Below the pieces are notes generated by a model. The model saw nothing but the letters and a program-made list of their open reading frames with translations. It was not told the origin of the DNA and ran no database searches. Below are positions 42,095-51,678 of a stretch of DNA of 64,000 bases, piece after piece. Origin of the DNA: Archangiaceae bacterium (lineage in GTDB: Bacteria; Myxococcota; Myxococcia; Myxococcales; Myxococcaceae). Position 1 is the first letter of the stretch. Every line of letters starts with the position of its first letter. A program made the translations under genes and the position numbers. The stretch lies in assembly GCA_016714225.1 (NCBI GenBank), contig JADJNS010000008.1, positions 124,001-188,000 of the forward strand, given 5' to 3'.

Positions 42095-44449
42095 TCAGGG
42101 GCGGCGCCTTCGCACTGCCAGCAGCAGGGCCCCGAGCAGGGCGCCGGCCGGGGTTGCCTGGCAGCCGCAACCGGCGCTGAGCGCGACGGGGGGCGGCGCC
42201 CTGCCGTCGAAGCCGCCGGCATCGGCGCGCGCGCCAGCGTCGGTCGGGCCGGCGTCGCGCGCACCGGCATCGGGCCTGCCTGCGTCGGGCGGGCCCCCGT
42301 CGGTGCCGGCGTCGGTGGGCGCGCAGCCGGGCACCGCCGCGCCGGGGCAGAGCGTCGAGCTCTCGATGCAGGTCGACGGCTCCTGGCAGGTGCCGGGGCC
42401 GCCGCAGCGCTGCACGATGCCGCTGCGCAGCGGCGCGCAGGTGCCGTCGACAGTGGCCCCGGCCGCGACGCTGCACGCCTGACAGTCGACCCCGCCGCCG
42501 CCGCACGCCTGGTCGCAGCACACCCCGTCGACGCAGAAGTCGCTCAAGCACAGGCTGTGCGCGAGGCAGTCGGAGCCCGGAGTGCGGGCGACGCGATAAG
42601 CCCAGAGCGTCGAGCTGTCAGTCGAGCCGAAGACCAGCGCACGGTTGCCGCCGGGGTCGAAGGCCATCTTCAGATTGCCCACGGTGCGGTAGTCGCCCGT
42701 CGGCGAGGTGGGGGCCCACTGCGTGCCGTCCCACTCCCAGGTGTCGGTGTACGGCGCGGCAGTGTCCGAGCCGCTGGTCAGCAACACCCGTTGGTGCACG
42801 TTGTCGAAGGCCATCGCCGCGACGCTGCGAGGTGGCGGTGCGATGCCCTGGGTCGCCTGGCGCCAGTCGACTCCGTCCCACAGCCAGGTGTCGTTGGTCG
42901 ACGCGCCCCCGAAGAGCACGGTGAGGTGGTGCGCCGCGTCGTAGGCCAGGCTCGCGCTGATGCGCATGCCGGGAGACCGGGCCGGGCTCTTGAGCTGCCA
43001 CGCGCCGGCGGCGAATTCCCAGGTGTCACTCAGGCCGCTGGTCGCGAAGCCACCGTAGAGCACCATCACTTGGCGGTCAGAGTCGAAGGCCATCGAGATG
43101 TCGTAGCGCGCGCTGGGGCCCGAGGTGGCGACCTGGGTCCAGTCGACGCCGTCCCACTCCCAGGTGTCGCCGAGCCGCTGGTTTCCGCTCGCCAGGCCTC
43201 CGAAGAGCACCACCCGATTCCGAATCGAGTCATACGCCATCGCGCCGGGCACTCGCGCGCCCGGCGAGCGGGCGGGGCTGCGGCGCACCCAGCTCGAGCC
43301 GTACTCCCAGGTCTCGCCCAGCCAGGTGACGAGGTCGGCCGACCTGCCGCCGAACACCACCAGCGTCTGCCGCCGCTCATCGAAGGCGACCGCAGAGAAA
43401 GCACGTGCAGTCGGTGCCTGAACCGGCACCGGTGACCAGGCGCTCCCGTCCCAGGCCCAGAGGTCGTCGTAGGTCACGGTGAAGGCGAAGCCGCCGTAGA
43501 GCAGGGTGCGGGCGCGGGCGGGGTCATAGGCCATCACCGCGCCAAATCGGTTGGTGGGCGAGACCGCGGTGCCGACCATCGACCATCGGGTGCCGTCCCA
43601 CTCCCAGGTGTCGCGGTAGGCGCCGGTGCCGCCGTCAGAGCCGCCGTAGAGCACCAGCTTGCCGCGCGCGGTATCGAAGGCCACCTGGGGAGCGACGCGA
43701 GCGGGTGGGGGGCTCAGCGAGCTCTGCGCTGCCCAGGTGGTGCCGGACCACGCGTAGACGCTGCCGTCGCCCGGCACCGACAGCACCGCCTGGCGGACGG
43801 TGTCGTAGACCAGCCTCGGGTTGGCCAGCTGTCCCACCGGCGAGCTGGCCGACTGCATCGACCAGCTGGTGCCATTCCACTCCCAGGTGTCGGTGAACAC
43901 CGTCGACCCGGCGTAGCCTCCCATCAGCACCACCCGGCCACGTGCCGCGTCGTACGCCGCGCTGGCGCGCTGCCGTGCCGGGGGCCGGGTCGCGGGGGTG
44001 ACGTCGAGCCACGAGGTGCCGTCCCACTCCCAGGTGTCGTCGACGACGCCGGTGGCACGAAAACCTCCGAACAGCACCACGCGGCCGCGCGTGGCGTCGT
44101 AGGCCATGGCTGGCGCCGAGCGCCCGGGCGGTGCCGGGCTGCCGAGGTGCCTCGACCAGACGCTGCCGTCCCACTCCCAGACGTCGCTGGGAAAGGTGTT
44201 GTCGAGGTTCATGCCTCCGAACATCACCAGCCGGTTGCGCTGGGTGTCGAAGACCGCCGCGGCGTCGGGGCGGTAGGGGTGCCCGTCGTCGACGCGCTGC
44301 CACACCGGCACCTCGGTGACGAGCGCGCGCTCGAGGCGGTCGCGGGCCGGCCCCTCGTGAACCCCGCTGCAGCCCGCCGTAGCCGCGAGCAGCAGCGCCA
44401 CCACCCCTGGGGGCCGGGCGGCAGGCTCGAGGCGACGCGGCTGACGCAT
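42095..44449 (-). CDS. Kelch-repeat protein with lipobox and MYXO-CTERM-like end
   Basis: This 784-residue protein begins with lipobox ATAGC (Cys27) and contains about ten Kelch blades of the form DTWEWDGTxW...MAYDxxRxRVVLFGG, ending near residue 640. A Cys-rich module (SLCLSDFCVDGVCCDQACGG) and a Pro/Asp/Ala-rich linker lead to the C-terminus SAGCGCQATPAGALLGALLL followed by AVRRRRP, a hydrophobic helix plus arginines preceded by Cys, as in MYXO-CTERM sorting signals. It should be exported and anchored on the cell surface. Having both an N-terminal lipid site and a C-terminal sorting tail is unusual. Confidence 0.85.
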   Translation of the reverse strand: MRQPRRLEPAARPPGVVALLLAATAGCSGVHEGPARDRLERALVTEVPVWQRVDDGHPYRPDAAAVFDTQRNRLVMFGGMNLDNTFPSDVWEWDGSVWSRHLGSPAPPGRSAPAMAYDATRGRVVLFGGFRATGVVDDTWEWDGTSWLDVTPATRPPARQRASAAYDAARGRVVLMGGYAGSTVFTDTWEWNGTSWSMQSASSPVGQLANPRLVYDTVRQAVLSVPGDGSVYAWSGTTWAAQSSLSPPPARVAPQVAFDTARGKLVLYGGSDGGTGAYRDTWEWDGTRWSMVGTAVSPTNRFGAVMAYDPARARTLLYGGFAFTVTYDDLWAWDGSAWSPVPVQAPTARAFSAVAFDERRQTLVVFGGRSADLVTWLGETWEYGSSWVRRSPARSPGARVPGAMAYDSIRNRVVLFGGLASGNQRLGDTWEWDGVDWTQVATSGPSARYDISMAFDSDRQVMVLYGGFATSGLSDTWEFAAGAWQLKSPARSPGMRISASLAYDAAHHLTVLFGGASTNDTWLWDGVDWRQATQGIAPPPRSVAAMAFDNVHQRVLLTSGSDTAAPYTDTWEWDGTQWAPTSPTGDYRTVGNLKMAFDPGGNRALVFGSTDSSTLWAYRVARTPGSDCLAHSLCLSDFCVDGVCCDQACGGGGVDCQACSVAAGATVDGTCAPLRSGIVQRCGGPGTCQEPSTCIESSTLCPGAAVPGCAPTDAGTDGGPPDAGRPDAGARDAGPTDAGARADAGGFDGRAPPPVALSAGCGCQATPAGALLGALLLAVRRRRP

Positions 44450-44568
44450 CGCCGCTCAGCATGGGCCTCGAGCACCGAGCACCGCAAGGGCTGCGATCGC
44501 CGCGCCGAGCGCCTTGGGCGCCACGCTTTCTGGAGTAGCGCTGGCCGCGGCTGTACGTTCGGCGGCGC

Positions 44569-45423
44569 ATGAGCACCGCAATCTCGAAGGTCGGCGTGCT
44601 GGGCGCCGGCACGATGGGCCACGGCATCGCGCACGTCAGCGCCACAAAGGGCCACTCGGTCGTCCTCTATGATCTCAAGCCCGAGCTGACCCAGAAGGGC
44701 CTGGCCGCCATCACCAGGAACCTCGACGTAGGGGTGGAGAAGAAGAAGGTCACCCCCGAAGAGCGCGCCGCGGCGCTGGGCCGCATCAGCCTCACCAGCA
44801 CGCTCTCAGACGTGGCCGGCTGCGAGCTGATCATCGAAGCGGTGCCCGAGAAGATCGAGCTCAAGCAGGAGCTGTTCAGAGAGCTCTCGGGCCTGGTGGG
44901 CGAGAGCTGCATTCTGGCCAGCAACACCAGCTCGCTGTCGCTCACCGAGATCGCCGCGGCGGCAAAGAAGCCCGAGCGGGTGGTGGGCATGCACTTCTTC
45001 AACCCGGTGCACCTGATGAAGCTGCTCGAGCTGGTGCGCGCCTACCAGACCAGCCCCGAGACGCTCGCCGCGGCGCGCGCCTTCGGAGAGAAGATCGGCA
45101 AGCAGCTGATCGTGGTCGAAGACAGCCCGGGCTTCGCCTCGACGCGGCTGGGCCTGGCGGTCGGGCTCGAGGCGATTCGCATGCTGGAAGAGCGGGTGGC
45201 GAGCGCCGAAGACATCGACCGCGCGATGGAGCTCGGCTACGGCTACCCGATGGGGCCGCTCAAGCTGGGCGACCTGGTGGGCCTCGACATTCGGTTGAAC
45301 ATCGCCGAGTACCTCTACCGGGAGCTCGGTACTCCCACCTTTCGGCCTCCCCAGCTCCTCAAGAAGATGGTGAGGGCAGGTAAGCTCGGGAAAAAGTCCG
45401 GCGAGGGCTTCTATCGGTACTGA
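44569..45423 (+). CDS. 3-hydroxyacyl-CoA (3-hydroxybutyryl-CoA) dehydrogenase
   Basis: This 284-residue enzyme has the NAD-binding VGVLGAGTMGHGIAHVSATK, the catalytic region VVGMHFFNPVHLMKLLELVR with the His-Asn pair, DSPGFASTRLGLAVGLEAIR, and the C-terminal LKKMVRAGKLGKKSGEGFYR. It oxidises 3-hydroxyacyl-CoA to the 3-keto form or runs in reverse in butyrate-type metabolism. With the thiolase and two hydratases nearby it completes a beta-oxidation set. The large kinase frame begins within or just after its end. Confidence 0.93.
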   Translation: MSTAISKVGVLGAGTMGHGIAHVSATKGHSVVLYDLKPELTQKGLAAITRNLDVGVEKKKVTPEERAAALGRISLTSTLSDVAGCELIIEAVPEKIELKQELFRELSGLVGESCILASNTSSLSLTEIAAAAKKPERVVGMHFFNPVHLMKLLELVRAYQTSPETLAAARAFGEKIGKQLIVVEDSPGFASTRLGLAVGLEAIRMLEERVASAEDIDRAMELGYGYPMGPLKLGDLVGLDIRLNIAEYLYRELGTPTFRPPQLLKKMVRAGKLGKKSGEGFYRY

Positions 45424-45481
45424 GTCTGCCCCCCATACGGCCGTCCCGTTCGGCCAATATCTCCTGCTCAAGCGACTTGCC

Positions 45482-48079
45482 GTGGGTGGGATGGCGGAGC
45501 TCTACCTCGCCAAGGACACCAAGCGCGATCGCCTGGTGGTGATCAAGCGCATCCTCCCGTACCTCGCTCAAGAGCGGGAGTTCGTGCAGATGTTCCTGGA
45601 CGAGGCGCGCATCGCCAGCCAGCTGCACCACCCCCACATCATCACCGTCTACGAGCTGGGCCACCTCGAGGGGTCGATCTTCATCGCCATGGAGTACGTC
45701 GAGGGCGTCGACCTTCGGAAGATCTTCAACGAAGAGCAGAAGCGTGGCGGGGTGGTGCCGCTCAACATCACCGCGTGGCTCACGAGCAAGCTGTGCGACG
45801 GCCTGCACTATGCGCACAACGCCAAAGGCGCCGACGGCAAGCCGCTGCAGATCATCCACCGCGACGTGAGCCCGCAGAACCTGATGGTCGGGTACCAGGG
45901 GCAGGTGAAGCTGGTCGACTTCGGCATCGCCAAGGCGGGCGCGTTCATGGAGCGCAGCAAGCCCGGCGTGATCAAGGGCAAGTTCCTCTACCTCTCGCCC
46001 GAGCAGCTCAGCCAGGAACGCATCGATCACCGCGCCGACATCTTCGCGCTGGGCACGATGATGTACGAGCTCTCGACCGGGAAGAGCCCGTTCTACAAGG
46101 CCACCACCGAGGCGGTGATCTACGCGATTCGCGCCGAAGAGCCGCCGCCGCCGCACCTGATGCGGCGCGACTTCCCGGTCAGCCTCTCGAAGATCATCAT
46201 GCGGTGCCTCGCGAAAGACCGGAACAAGCGGTACCAGCAGGCGGGCGAGGTGCGGCACGATCTCGAGGGGTGGATGCGGGCCGAGGGCCCCACCAGCGTC
46301 GCCGACGTGAAGGGCTACGTGGCGCGGCTGTTCGGCGGCGACGACGAGCGCACGTCGCTGTTCATTCCCGCCAATGCGCGCGGCCCCAACGATCGCATGA
46401 CCGACCGCCACGCCGTGCCGGCGTCGAAGCCGGCGGCGGCGGGGCTGATTCGCGCCCCACCCACCGACCCCGACCGCACCGTGCGCGGGCCCCCGGCCGG
46501 TGAGCCGACCCATACCGGCGAGATGACCCGGCCACTTTCCCGGCCAGCGCTCGAGGCCGAGCCCACCAAGTCGATCGTCACCAACTCGACCGTCACCACG
46601 CCGGTCGGTCGCAAGCCGACGCCGCAGCCGATGAAGGCGGTGACCGGAGCGCGCCCGGCGGTGGCGCCACCGCAAAGAGCCACCGGGCAGGTGCCGGCCC
46701 GCGCCGCGCCGCAGGAGCCCGAGAACCGCACCCAGACCGCGCGCCCGCAAGATCTGGCCAAGGCGTTCACCACCGCGCCACCGGTGCGCCGCCACTCGGC
46801 CGAGGGGCTGCAGGCCGCCGGCTCGGGCGAGACCGAAGACTCGACCGCGCTCTCGACGTCGAGCCAGATCGTCACCGCCGACCTGATTCCCTCGCCGAGC
46901 CAGCCCAGCCAGCCCAGCGTGAAGACCCCGGTGACGGTCGAGAACAAGCCCGCCCGCAGCGGCCCGGGTCAGTCGCGGCTGCCCGAGGGCTTGCGCGCCA
47001 CCCGGCAGCCCGGTGAGCCCCCGCCGGGCTTGCGCCGCATGAGCCACGGCGACCAGAACGGCGTGCCGCGCGCCCCGACCAGCGGTGCGGTGCGCCCCGA
47101 AGCGGCGACCCATCAGCAGCGGGGCAACGCGCCGGCGTCGCGCGTCGACAACCCGGCGGCGCGCGCCGGCGCGGTGCCGACCCGCGAGGCCGGCCACGGG
47201 CGCAAGCCGACCCGCGCCGACGCGGGCGCGCTCGAGGTGTCGCAGCCGCATGGCCGGCCCGAGCGGCCTTCGCCTCCGGTGCCGTCGAACCTGCCGCCCG
47301 AGCCTTCGACCCGGGAAGAGCGCCCCAGGCGGGCGCCGACCCGCCGCTCGATGGAAGACATCGGGCCGATTCTCGATCGCGCCATTCCCGCAGCGCTCGA
47401 GCGGCGGCCGTCAGCCACCTACGACAGTGAGGCGATGCAGGGCACCATGGATCTGCCCGGCACCGAGCTCGGTGACGACGCGCAAGACTTCGTGCCCTCG
47501 CAGCGCATGGAGCCGCTCGAGCTCGAACAGGACGAGGCGCCGCCCGACCCGGAGCAGGAGCCCGAGTCGACCGAGGCCCCGCTCGACGACGAAGACGATC
47601 GGCCCGGCATCGCCGAGCGGCCGATGCTGGTGGCGGCGCTGGTGTTCGTGGTGGTGCTGGTGCTCGGCCTGGGCGGCCTGGCGATCTTCCGCTACCGGCA
47701 GGGCAAGGCGCAGCCGGTGCCGGTGGCCACTCCCAAGCCCGACAAGCCCGACGAGGTGAAGAAGGGTGACAAGCCCGACGAGGCGCCGGCCCCCAAGAGC
47801 GGCACCCCGAGCAACCCCACGACCCCGGTGCCCGCGCCGCAGGTCGACGAGACCCAGACGGTGATGGTGCGCTTCGTCGCGCCCAGCGGCACCAAGCTCA
47901 TCGACCAGCGCGACGGCACCCAGCTGAACCCCAACACCCCCTACCGGTGGAACGCCGGCCGCCACCCGGTGGTGTACCGCTGCCCCAAGAAGGGGCGGCT
48001 GCAGACCCCCGACGTCACCTACAACGTCGAGGTGAAGCAGGCGGTCGCAGACCAGACGTTTACGATCAGCTGCAAGTAG
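45482..48079 (+). CDS. Ser/Thr protein kinase with a C-terminal membrane helix and sensor domain
   Basis: The kinase domain shows IKRILPYLAQEREF (ATP lysine), IIHRDVSPQNLMVG (His126-Arg127-Asp128), LVDFGIAKAG and SPEQLSQERIDHRADIFALG. A Pro/Ala-rich cytoplasmic linker of about 430 residues follows, then a helix at 715-737 (MLVAALVFVVVLVLGLGGLA) and an outer domain with two cysteines. GTG 45482 is the first canonical start but falls inside the glycine loop (AVGGMAEL): the essential first strand FGQYLLLKRL lies upstream. The frame is open back to 45374 without ATG/GTG/TTG, and ATC 45413, with GAGGG 5 bases before it, would restore it. The true start is therefore probably 45413. Confidence 0.85.
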   Translation: MGGMAELYLAKDTKRDRLVVIKRILPYLAQEREFVQMFLDEARIASQLHHPHIITVYELGHLEGSIFIAMEYVEGVDLRKIFNEEQKRGGVVPLNITAWLTSKLCDGLHYAHNAKGADGKPLQIIHRDVSPQNLMVGYQGQVKLVDFGIAKAGAFMERSKPGVIKGKFLYLSPEQLSQERIDHRADIFALGTMMYELSTGKSPFYKATTEAVIYAIRAEEPPPPHLMRRDFPVSLSKIIMRCLAKDRNKRYQQAGEVRHDLEGWMRAEGPTSVADVKGYVARLFGGDDERTSLFIPANARGPNDRMTDRHAVPASKPAAAGLIRAPPTDPDRTVRGPPAGEPTHTGEMTRPLSRPALEAEPTKSIVTNSTVTTPVGRKPTPQPMKAVTGARPAVAPPQRATGQVPARAAPQEPENRTQTARPQDLAKAFTTAPPVRRHSAEGLQAAGSGETEDSTALSTSSQIVTADLIPSPSQPSQPSVKTPVTVENKPARSGPGQSRLPEGLRATRQPGEPPPGLRRMSHGDQNGVPRAPTSGAVRPEAATHQQRGNAPASRVDNPAARAGAVPTREAGHGRKPTRADAGALEVSQPHGRPERPSPPVPSNLPPEPSTREERPRRAPTRRSMEDIGPILDRAIPAALERRPSATYDSEAMQGTMDLPGTELGDDAQDFVPSQRMEPLELEQDEAPPDPEQEPESTEAPLDDEDDRPGIAERPMLVAALVFVVVLVLGLGGLAIFRYRQGKAQPVPVATPKPDKPDEVKKGDKPDEAPAPKSGTPSNPTTPVPAPQVDETQTVMVRFVAPSGTKLIDQRDGTQLNPNTPYRWNAGRHPVVYRCPKKGRLQTPDVTYNVEVKQAVADQTFTISCK

Positions 48080-48094
48080 GTTACGTGGGCGTCC

Positions 48095-49231
48095 GTGGCG
48101 ACGACGAAACTCGACGACGAGACGTTGCTGGGGATGTACCGACTGATGGCGCTGCTCCGCCGCTTCGAAGAGAAGGCGGGGCAGGCCTATGGCCAGAAGA
48201 AGATTCAGGGCTTCTGCCATCTGTACATCGGCCAGGAGGCAGTCGCGGTCGGCGCGCAGTACGCGCTTCGGCCCGACGACTACATGATGACCGGGTACCG
48301 CGACCATGCGCACCCCATCGCGCGCGGCGCCGACCCGGGCATGATCATGGCCGAGCTGTTCGGCCGCTACGGCGGCTACAGCAAGGGGCGGGGCGGGTCG
48401 ATGCACCTGATCGACGTCGAGCACCACTTCTACGGGGGCTACGGCATCGTGGGCGGCCAGATTCCGCTCGCGGCGGGCATGGCCTTCGCGTCGAAGTACC
48501 GCGGCGAAGACCGGGTGGCGATCTGCTTCTTCGGCGACGCCGCCGCGAACCAGGGCAGCTTTCACGAGACGTTCAACATGGCCGCGAAGTGGAAGCTGCC
48601 GGTCATCTACGTCTGCGAGAACAACCGCTACGGCATGGGCACCGACATCGCCCGGGTCAGCGGCGAGCCCGAGATCTACAAGCGGGCGAGCGCGTACCGC
48701 ATGCGCGGCGAAGCGGTCGACGGCATGGACGTGCTCAAGATGTACGACGTGGTGAAAGACTGCGCCGACTGGTGCCGCGCCGGCAAGGGCCCGGTGCTGC
48801 TCGAGGCCAACACCTACCGCTACCGCGGGCACTCGATGTCCGACGCGGCGACCTACCGGACCAAGGAAGAGGTCGAAGAAGAGCGCTCGAAGAACGACCC
48901 CATCGCGAAGCTGCGCGAGGTGCTGTTCAAGAAGAAGATCGCGACCGAGGCGAGCCTCGAGAAGCTGCAGGAAGAGATCAACAAAGCGTGCGACGACGCG
49001 GTGGCGTTCGCCGACCAGTCGCCCGAGCCTCCGATGGAGGAGCTGTACGGCGACATTCTGGTGGAAGAGGGAGAGCCCGACGCGCACCCGCGAGAGCGCG
49101 TGCTCGGCGCGAAAGACGTGAAGTGGCCGACCTACCCCAAGGGCGACGAGCTGAAGGTCACCTGGGACCTCGAGCCGCGCACCGAGTCGGGCGGCAACGT
49201 GTCGGCCCTGCCGCGGAAAGGAGCGGCCTGA
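48095..49231 (+). CDS. pdhA: Pyruvate dehydrogenase E1 component, alpha subunit
   Basis: This 378-residue protein has the E1-alpha thiamine-pyrophosphate motif in GDAAANQGSFHETFNMAAKW with VIYVCENNRYGMG, preceded by GYRDHAHPIARGADPG and GRGGSMHLIDVEHHFYGGYG, and the phosphorylation-loop-like RYRGHSMSDAATYR. It decarboxylates pyruvate together with the beta subunit. The start is GTG 48095, 15 bases after the kinase stop. The C-terminus is about 40 residues longer than usual. The E1 beta and E2 genes follow, but no E3 gene does. Confidence 0.93.
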   Translation: MATTKLDDETLLGMYRLMALLRRFEEKAGQAYGQKKIQGFCHLYIGQEAVAVGAQYALRPDDYMMTGYRDHAHPIARGADPGMIMAELFGRYGGYSKGRGGSMHLIDVEHHFYGGYGIVGGQIPLAAGMAFASKYRGEDRVAICFFGDAAANQGSFHETFNMAAKWKLPVIYVCENNRYGMGTDIARVSGEPEIYKRASAYRMRGEAVDGMDVLKMYDVVKDCADWCRAGKGPVLLEANTYRYRGHSMSDAATYRTKEEVEEERSKNDPIAKLREVLFKKKIATEASLEKLQEEINKACDDAVAFADQSPEPPMEELYGDILVEEGEPDAHPRERVLGAKDVKWPTYPKGDELKVTWDLEPRTESGGNVSALPRKGAA

Positions 49232-49233
49232 AC

Positions 49234-50216
49234 ATGAGCGAGCTCGCTTACCGTGAAGCGCTGAACCAGGCGCTGGCTGAAGAGATGGAGCGCGACGCCA
49301 ACGTGTTCCTGATGGGCGAAGAGGTCGCCCGGTACAACGGCGCGTACAAGGTGTCGCAGGGGCTGCTCGACAAGTACGGCTCGGCGCGGGTGGTCGATGC
49401 GCCGATCTCCGAGCTGGGCTTCGCCGGGCTGGGCATCGGTGCGGCGATGGTGGGGTTGCGGCCGGTGATCGAGATGATGACCTGGAACTTCGCGATTCTG
49501 GCGATGGATCAGATCGTCAACAACGCCGCCAAGCTGCGCCACATGTCGGGGGCCAGATGCGCTGCCCGATCGTGTTTCGCGGGCCGGGGGGGGCAGGTGG
49601 CCGCCTGTCGTCGCAGCACAGCCAGGCGTTGGAAGCGAACTACGTGCACTTCCCGGGCTTGAAGGTGCTGGCGCCGTCGACGCCCGCCGACGCGAAGGGC
49701 CTGCTCAAGTCGGCGATTCGCGACGACAACCCGGTGATCTTCATCGAGGGTGAGCTGCTCTACGGGTTCAGGCGCGAGGTGCCCGACGGCGAGCACCTGG
49801 TGCCGATCGGCAAGGCCGACATCAAGCGGCCGGGCAAAGACGTCACGCTGATCACCTGGTCGCGCATGCTGACCGCGGTGGTCGAGCCGGCGGCCGAGGC
49901 GCTGGCCGCGCAGGGCATCGACGCCGAGGTGGTCGACCTGCGCAGCCTGAAGCCGCTCGACGAAGAGACGGTGCTGGCCTCGGTGCGCAAGACCAACCGG
50001 GTGGTGATCGTTGAAGAAGGCTGGTCGTGGTGCGGCGTCGGAGCCTCGCTGGCCGACATCATTCAGAAGCAGGCCTTCGATGATCTCGACGCGCCGGTGA
50101 CCCGCGTGACGGGGCTGGACATCAACATGAGCTACGCGGCGAACCTCGAGCGTGCGACCCAGCCGTCGGTCGAGCGCGTCATCGCCGCAGTGAACGAAGT
50201 TCTCTACCGGAGCTGA
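49234..50216 (+). CDS. pdhB: Pyruvate dehydrogenase E1 component, beta subunit; frame broken in a G run
   Basis: ATG 49234 (MSELAYREALNQALAEEMER) leads through VFLMGEEVARYNGAYKVSQG and MTWNFAILAMDQIVNNAAKL to RHMSG, where GGGGG at 49548-49552 lacks one G. The rest, GQMRCPIVFRGPGGAGGRLS, VLAPSTPADAKGLLKSAIRD and VVIVEEGWSWCGVGASLADI, is read in the next frame to 50216. Restoring one G gives an intact protein of about 327 residues. AAGGAG before ATG and 2 bases after pdhA indicate tight coupling. The alpha/beta pair forms the heterotetrameric E1. Confidence 0.92.
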
Positions 50217-50219
50217 CCT

Positions 50220-51500
50220 TTGGCAACCGCCGTTCAGATGCCTGCCCTCTCGCCCACCATGAAGGAGGGCAAGATCACCAAGTGGGTGAAGAAGGAGGGT
50301 GACAAGGTCACCTCCGGAACCGCCATCGCCGAGGTCGAGACCGACAAGTCGAACCTCGAGGTCGAGACCTACGACGACGGGGTGCTGCTCAAGATCCTGG
50401 TGCCGGAGGGGTCGGCCGCCCCGGTGGGTTCTCCCATCGCGTGGATCGGCAAGCCCGGCGAGAAGATCGACGAGTCGGCGGCGCCGAAGCCCGCAGCCGC
50501 GCCGGCCGAGAAGGCCGAGCCCGCGCCTGCGCAGTCCGCGGCGCCCCAGCCGTCGGCTCCGAAGGCGGCCCCGGCGGCGGCACCGGCCGCGAAGCAGGCT
50601 GCACCTGCGCCCGAGGCGAACCACGCCAACGGGCGGGTGCGTGCTTCGCCGCTGGCGAAGCGCATCGCGCAGGAGACCGGCGTCGACCTGGGGTCGATCT
50701 CGGGCTCGGGGCCGAGCGGCCGCATCGTGCGGCGCGACGTCGAGCAGGCGCAGGGCGGCGGCGGGCAGCCCGCGGCGAAGGCCAAGGGGCCGACGCCGGT
50801 CACCCTCACCCGCGGCGAGCGCATCAAGCCCGAGGTGCTGCCGGTGAGCGGCATGCGCAAGGTGATCGCGCAGCGGCTGACCGAGGTGAAGCCGGGCGTG
50901 CCCCACTTCTACCTGACGGTCGACCTGGAGATGGACGCGGCGCTCAAGCTCCGTGAAGAGGCCAAGGCGCTCGAGACCAAGGTCTCGGTGAACGACGTGA
51001 TCATCAAGGCCACCGCGATGGCGGTGCGCCGCTTCCCCCGCATCAACCAGCAGATGGACGGCGACAAGCTGCTCCAGCTGCACAACGTCGACGTGGGCGT
51101 GGCGGTGGCGATCGAAGACGGGCTCATCACTCCGGTGGTGCGCGACGCCGATCAGAAGGGCCTGGCCGAGATCTCGGCCGAGGTGCGCGCGCTGGCCGAG
51201 AAGGCCAAGAAGCGCACCTTGAAGCCCGAGGAGTACACCGGCGGGTCGATCACGGTCTCCAACCTGGGCATGTTCGGGGTCGACGAGTTCATCGCGGTGC
51301 TGAACCCGCCCCAGGCCGCGATTCTGGCGGTCGGCGCGGTGACGCCCAAGGCGGTGGTGCGCGACGGCGAGATCGTGGTGCGCCACATGATGTCGGTGAC
51401 GCTGTCGGGAGATCACCGGGTGATCGACGGTGCGGTGGGCGCGGAGTACTTGAGAGAGCTGCGCTCGCTGCTCGAGCACCCGCTGCGGTTGTTGTTCTGA
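50220..51500 (+). CDS. pdhC: Dihydrolipoamide acetyltransferase (E2 of pyruvate dehydrogenase)
   Basis: This 426-residue protein starts at TTG 50220 (ATAVQMPALSPTMKEGKITK), with GGAG 8 bases upstream. Domains in order: one lipoyl domain with the lipoate lysine in EVETDKSNLEVE, an Ala/Pro-rich linker, the E1/E3-binding domain VRASPLAKRIAQETGVDLGS (with GRIVRRDVE), and the catalytic domain with YTGGSITVSNLGMFGVDEFI and the active-site LSGDHRVIDGAVGAEYL. It transfers acetyl groups to CoA. No lipoamide dehydrogenase gene follows, so E3 must be encoded elsewhere. Confidence 0.94.
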   Translation: MATAVQMPALSPTMKEGKITKWVKKEGDKVTSGTAIAEVETDKSNLEVETYDDGVLLKILVPEGSAAPVGSPIAWIGKPGEKIDESAAPKPAAAPAEKAEPAPAQSAAPQPSAPKAAPAAAPAAKQAAPAPEANHANGRVRASPLAKRIAQETGVDLGSISGSGPSGRIVRRDVEQAQGGGGQPAAKAKGPTPVTLTRGERIKPEVLPVSGMRKVIAQRLTEVKPGVPHFYLTVDLEMDAALKLREEAKALETKVSVNDVIIKATAMAVRRFPRINQQMDGDKLLQLHNVDVGVAVAIEDGLITPVVRDADQKGLAEISAEVRALAEKAKKRTLKPEEYTGGSITVSNLGMFGVDEFIAVLNPPQAAILAVGAVTPKAVVRDGEIVVRHMMSVTLSGDHRVIDGAVGAEYLRELRSLLEHPLRLLF

Positions 51501-51678
51501 AGGCCGCGGCGCCTGCGCTCGGCAGGGGCAAGGGCAAGCGCAGGGGCCTGGTCCTTCCCCTTGCATCGCCGAGTCTCGAGGTGGGTGCATGTCCGTCCTC
51601 ACTCCGACCCTTAAGTCGGCTCTACAGCGTGACGATTTGAATCGCGCGGTGATCTTCAGGAACGATCAGGGCAACTGC
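51501..51678. other. Intergenic region after the pdh genes
   Basis: This gap holds a purine-rich patch with GGGGCAAGGGCAAGCGCAG (51514-51542) and, opposite, CCTTCCCCTTGC, which can pair GCAAGGG to CCCTTGC across about 23 bases. It may end the pdh transcript but has no T tract. I see no promoter with confidence. Confidence 0.4.
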
